From: Methanosarcinales archaeon
GTDB taxonomy: Archaea > Halobacteriota > Syntropharchaeia > Alkanophagales > Methanospirareceae
Direction: 5' to 3'
DNA: 5,836 nt
Assembly (NCBI GenBank): GCA_003661125.1
Contig: QMVO01000121.1
Location: forward strand, 1-5,836
Position numbers and translations under genes: made by a program. Positions within the stretch are counted from its first letter, which is position 1; each line of letters starts with the position of its first letter. This document shows, in pieces, positions 4,554 to 5,836 of this stretch. The notes beneath the pieces are model-generated. The model saw nothing but the letters and a program-made list of their open reading frames with translations. It ran no database searches and was not told the DNA's origin.

Positions 4554-5107
4554 TCTCCTTCCACCTCCTCTAAACGCTCCCTACGATCCTTCATACTCTC
4601 TATACCTTCTTCCACCACTACTAATCTGTTGTGCAATTCCTCCAGTTTTTGTTGCTCTATCACTTCCAACCGCTGATATATGTTGCTCTGTTCGCTCTCT
4701 ACCTTTTGTATCTTTTGGTCTAACCGCCAGTTCTCATCCTTTATGTGGTCTATCGTTTCCGCTTCCTCCCATGCCAACTCTTCCACCGCTTTCAATCGTC
4801 CTTTCATGCTGTTTAATTTATTCACTAAACTTCTCGTTAAATCCTCTAAATGTGTTATCATCGAGTTGACTCCGTCAATCACCGAATTAACTTCGCCACG
4901 ATCCATTTCGGCACGCTCACTCACCAAGGAAGAGCTGGAGGATTCCTCCGGCTTTTTATCCGTTCCCACCTCTTCCACTTTTACCTCGACCACTTTGACA
5001 TCCATTCCGTTTTCTATCCGGTGCTTCACAGCAGAACGCATCGCCCTGCCTAAATCTCCATGAACCTCTATTAATCCATGGGGCCCTTTTATTCCCCACG
5101 CTTTCAT
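4550..5107 (-). CDS. Coiled-coil hypothetical protein, 185 residues
   Basis: The protein begins MKAWGIKGPHGLIEVHGDLG. Residues 1-48 form a small alpha/beta module (GLIEVHGDLGRAMRSAVKH, then VKVVEVKVEEV). Residues 49-72 are a polar linker with five consecutive serines (56-60). Residues 73-182 are a long coiled coil with clear heptads (for example LEDLTRSLVNKLNSMKGRL and QKIQKVESEQSNIYQRLEVI). This suggests an oligomer with a compact head and an extended stalk, for example a scaffold or a filament-binding protein; no family is recognised. The start at ATG 5107 is chosen because GGAGGTGA (5118-5123 core) lies ten bases upstream; a further ATG at 5146 would overlap the previous gene and has no ribosome site. 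Its terminal codons (EEVEGE) carry the next Shine-Dalgarno. Confidence 0.78.
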   Translation of the reverse strand: MKAWGIKGPHGLIEVHGDLGRAMRSAVKHRIENGMDVKVVEVKVEEVGTDKKPEESSSSSLVSERAEMDRGEVNSVIDGVNSMITHLEDLTRSLVNKLNSMKGRLKAVEELAWEEAETIDHIKDENWRLDQKIQKVESEQSNIYQRLEVIEQQKLEELHNRLVVVEEGIESMKDRRERLEEVEGE

Positions 5108-5135
5108 TTTTCCTTTCACCTCCAATAAAAAAACC
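5108..5135 (-). promoter_or_regulatory. T-tract plus Shine-Dalgarno spacer before the coiled-coil gene
   Basis: On the minus strand the spacer reads TAGGG, T7, ATT, GGAGGTGAAAGGAAAAA and ATG. T7 directly after the membrane-protein stop codon is terminator-like, yet leaves no room for a promoter before the ribosome site. The leader after the T-tract matches that of the 95-residue gene. Confidence 0.5.
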
Positions 5136-5594
5136 CTACACTGCAATTCTCGCTATTTCAATAACACTCATACACGCCAGCGTGACCACTACACCTGCTA
5201 TCGCCATACCTGCCGAAACCGCTATAACCGTTGTTCTATACCGCATCCGCATCAGAAACGCGGCTACACAGCCCGCCCAACCGCCCGTTCCGGGCATCGG
5301 CACCGCAACGAGCAATACCAAGCCTATTATGCCATATTTCGCTATTACGCCACTGTGACGCTCTATCCGCGTGAACAGCCAGCCTATCACCTTGTCGAAC
5401 ACCCGGAATTTTCTCAGCCAGTCCGTGGCTTTTTCCAGTATCACCGGCAGCAATGACACTGGCACCATGTTACCCGCAAAGGAATAGCAAAACGCTTCCG
5501 CGGGACTCATACCCAGCGCGAACGCTAACGGTATCGATAACCGCAGTTCCGTCCCGGGAAGCATCGCACTCAAAAAAACCAAAACCTCCTTCAT
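5136..5594 (-). CDS. Small membrane protein of the COG2426 / putative small multidrug export family
   Basis: This 152-residue integral membrane protein has the length and two motif regions of COG2426 (Pfam Sm_multidrug_ex): PGTELRLSIPLA at 13-24 and PMPGTGGWAG at 99-108, each next to hydrophobic stretches. Likely membrane segments are about 18-28 (perhaps re-entrant), 36-56, 86-112 and 122-147, with a basic cytoplasmic loop around 60-85. The paired PGT motifs recall the half-helix repeats of DedA-like proteins. The export role implied by the family name is unproven. The start overlaps the preceding gene by ATGA, but the only strong Shine-Dalgarno nearby (AAGGAGGT) lies just inside the frame. 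Translation may therefore rely on coupling, or begin at a downstream TTG near codon 8. Confidence 0.85.
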   Translation of the reverse strand: MKEVLVFLSAMLPGTELRLSIPLAFALGMSPAEAFCYSFAGNMVPVSLLPVILEKATDWLRKFRVFDKVIGWLFTRIERHSGVIAKYGIIGLVLLVAVPMPGTGGWAGCVAAFLMRMRYRTTVIAVSAGMAIAGVVVTLACMSVIEIARIAV

Positions 5595-5836
5595 TTCCAG
5601 TCTTCGGGTATTACTCTTAAATCGTATTTCACTTGTTTGTCAAAGTGTCCAAAGCACGAATTAAATGTTAGATATCCCAGAATCACAATACGAATCACTT
5701 TATCGATGTCTATGTATGGTGGAATGTTTACGAAAATGTCTAGGAACCCGTCTTCGTTTTTTGGCAAACTGTAATATTTATATCCGTAGATACTTATTTC
5801 TTTTCTGATCGAAAAATCGATTGGATAATGTGGTAG
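5591..5836 (-). CDS. Hypothetical protein, C-terminal 81 residues (start beyond right edge)
   Basis: An uninterrupted frame enters from the right edge and ends at TGA 5591, overlapping the membrane-protein start by ATGA. The visible part begins LPHYPIDFSIRKEISIYGYK and ends RVIPEDWK. It is rich in Tyr, Ile, Asp and Lys with several short strands (ISIYGYKYYSL, FLDIFVNIPP, VIRIVILGYLTF), typical of a soluble beta-rich domain. It looks richer in A and T than the membrane-protein gene it precedes. I cannot name the family. Its C-terminal codons lack the EEV-type Shine-Dalgarno seen throughout the block downstream. Confidence 0.7.
   Translation of the reverse strand, partial: LPHYPIDFSIRKEISIYGYKYYSLPKNEDGFLDIFVNIPPYIDIDKVIRIVILGYLTFNSCFGHFDKQVKYDLRVIPEDWK

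Noticed and set aside
5108..5146. ATG at 5146 as the start of the coiled-coil gene
   Set aside because: It overlaps the end of the membrane-protein gene and bypasses the GGAGGTGA placed ten bases before ATG 5107.

Overview
Every gene supported in this window lies on the minus strand, so transcription runs from right to left. There are sixteen genes, two of them cut by the window edges. They are packed with 4-base (ATGA) or 1-base (TAATG) overlaps or with gaps of about 7 to 55 bases. No stretch longer than 300 bases lacks a gene, and I see no tRNA, rRNA or CRISPR array. The very strong Shine-Dalgarno sequences (GGAGGTGA), the oligo-T tracts in intergenic spacers, the run of tiny orphan genes and the two recognisable families (a ViaA-like VWA protein and a COG2426 membrane protein) suggest an archaeon, perhaps an anaerobic euryarchaeote or one of its plasmids or proviruses. 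That assignment is an inference; a bacterial host is not excluded.

Layout in the direction of transcription. (1) The right edge holds the C-terminal end of an unrecognised protein, coupled by ATGA to a small COG2426-type membrane protein (5136-5594). (2) A block of eleven short genes follows (5107 down to 1955). It contains a coiled-coil protein, four genes with acidic or beta-rich products, a small lysine-tailed protein, a gene interrupted in frame by a mobile element, a small helical protein, a two-CxxC zinc-ribbon protein, a 34-residue single-helix membrane protein and a 50-residue acidic protein. (3) A 95-residue orphan, a 487-residue VWA protein with a complete metal-binding MIDAS site, and the beginning of another small gene close the window on the left.

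The most informative structure is a GC-rich, hairpin-filled insert at about 2940-3308. It has a left-end hairpin, a right-end hairpin and TTCAT/TTGAC motifs at its two borders, as expected of a small non-autonomous IS200/IS605-type element. It is 369 bases long (exactly 123 codons). Removing it restores a coherent 90-residue protein, so the host gene stays open through the antisense strand of the element.

The block also shows uniform expression architecture. Every overlapping junction inside it writes the next gene's Shine-Dalgarno into the last codons of the gene before it, giving similar C-termini (E/K-E-V-...-E). The non-overlapping junctions reuse near-identical spacers made of stop codon, T-tract (twice with a GC hairpin), Shine-Dalgarno and start codon. 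This suggests that genes were added or swapped as cassettes and translated from coupled polycistronic messages. What the small proteins do together cannot be read from the sequence.
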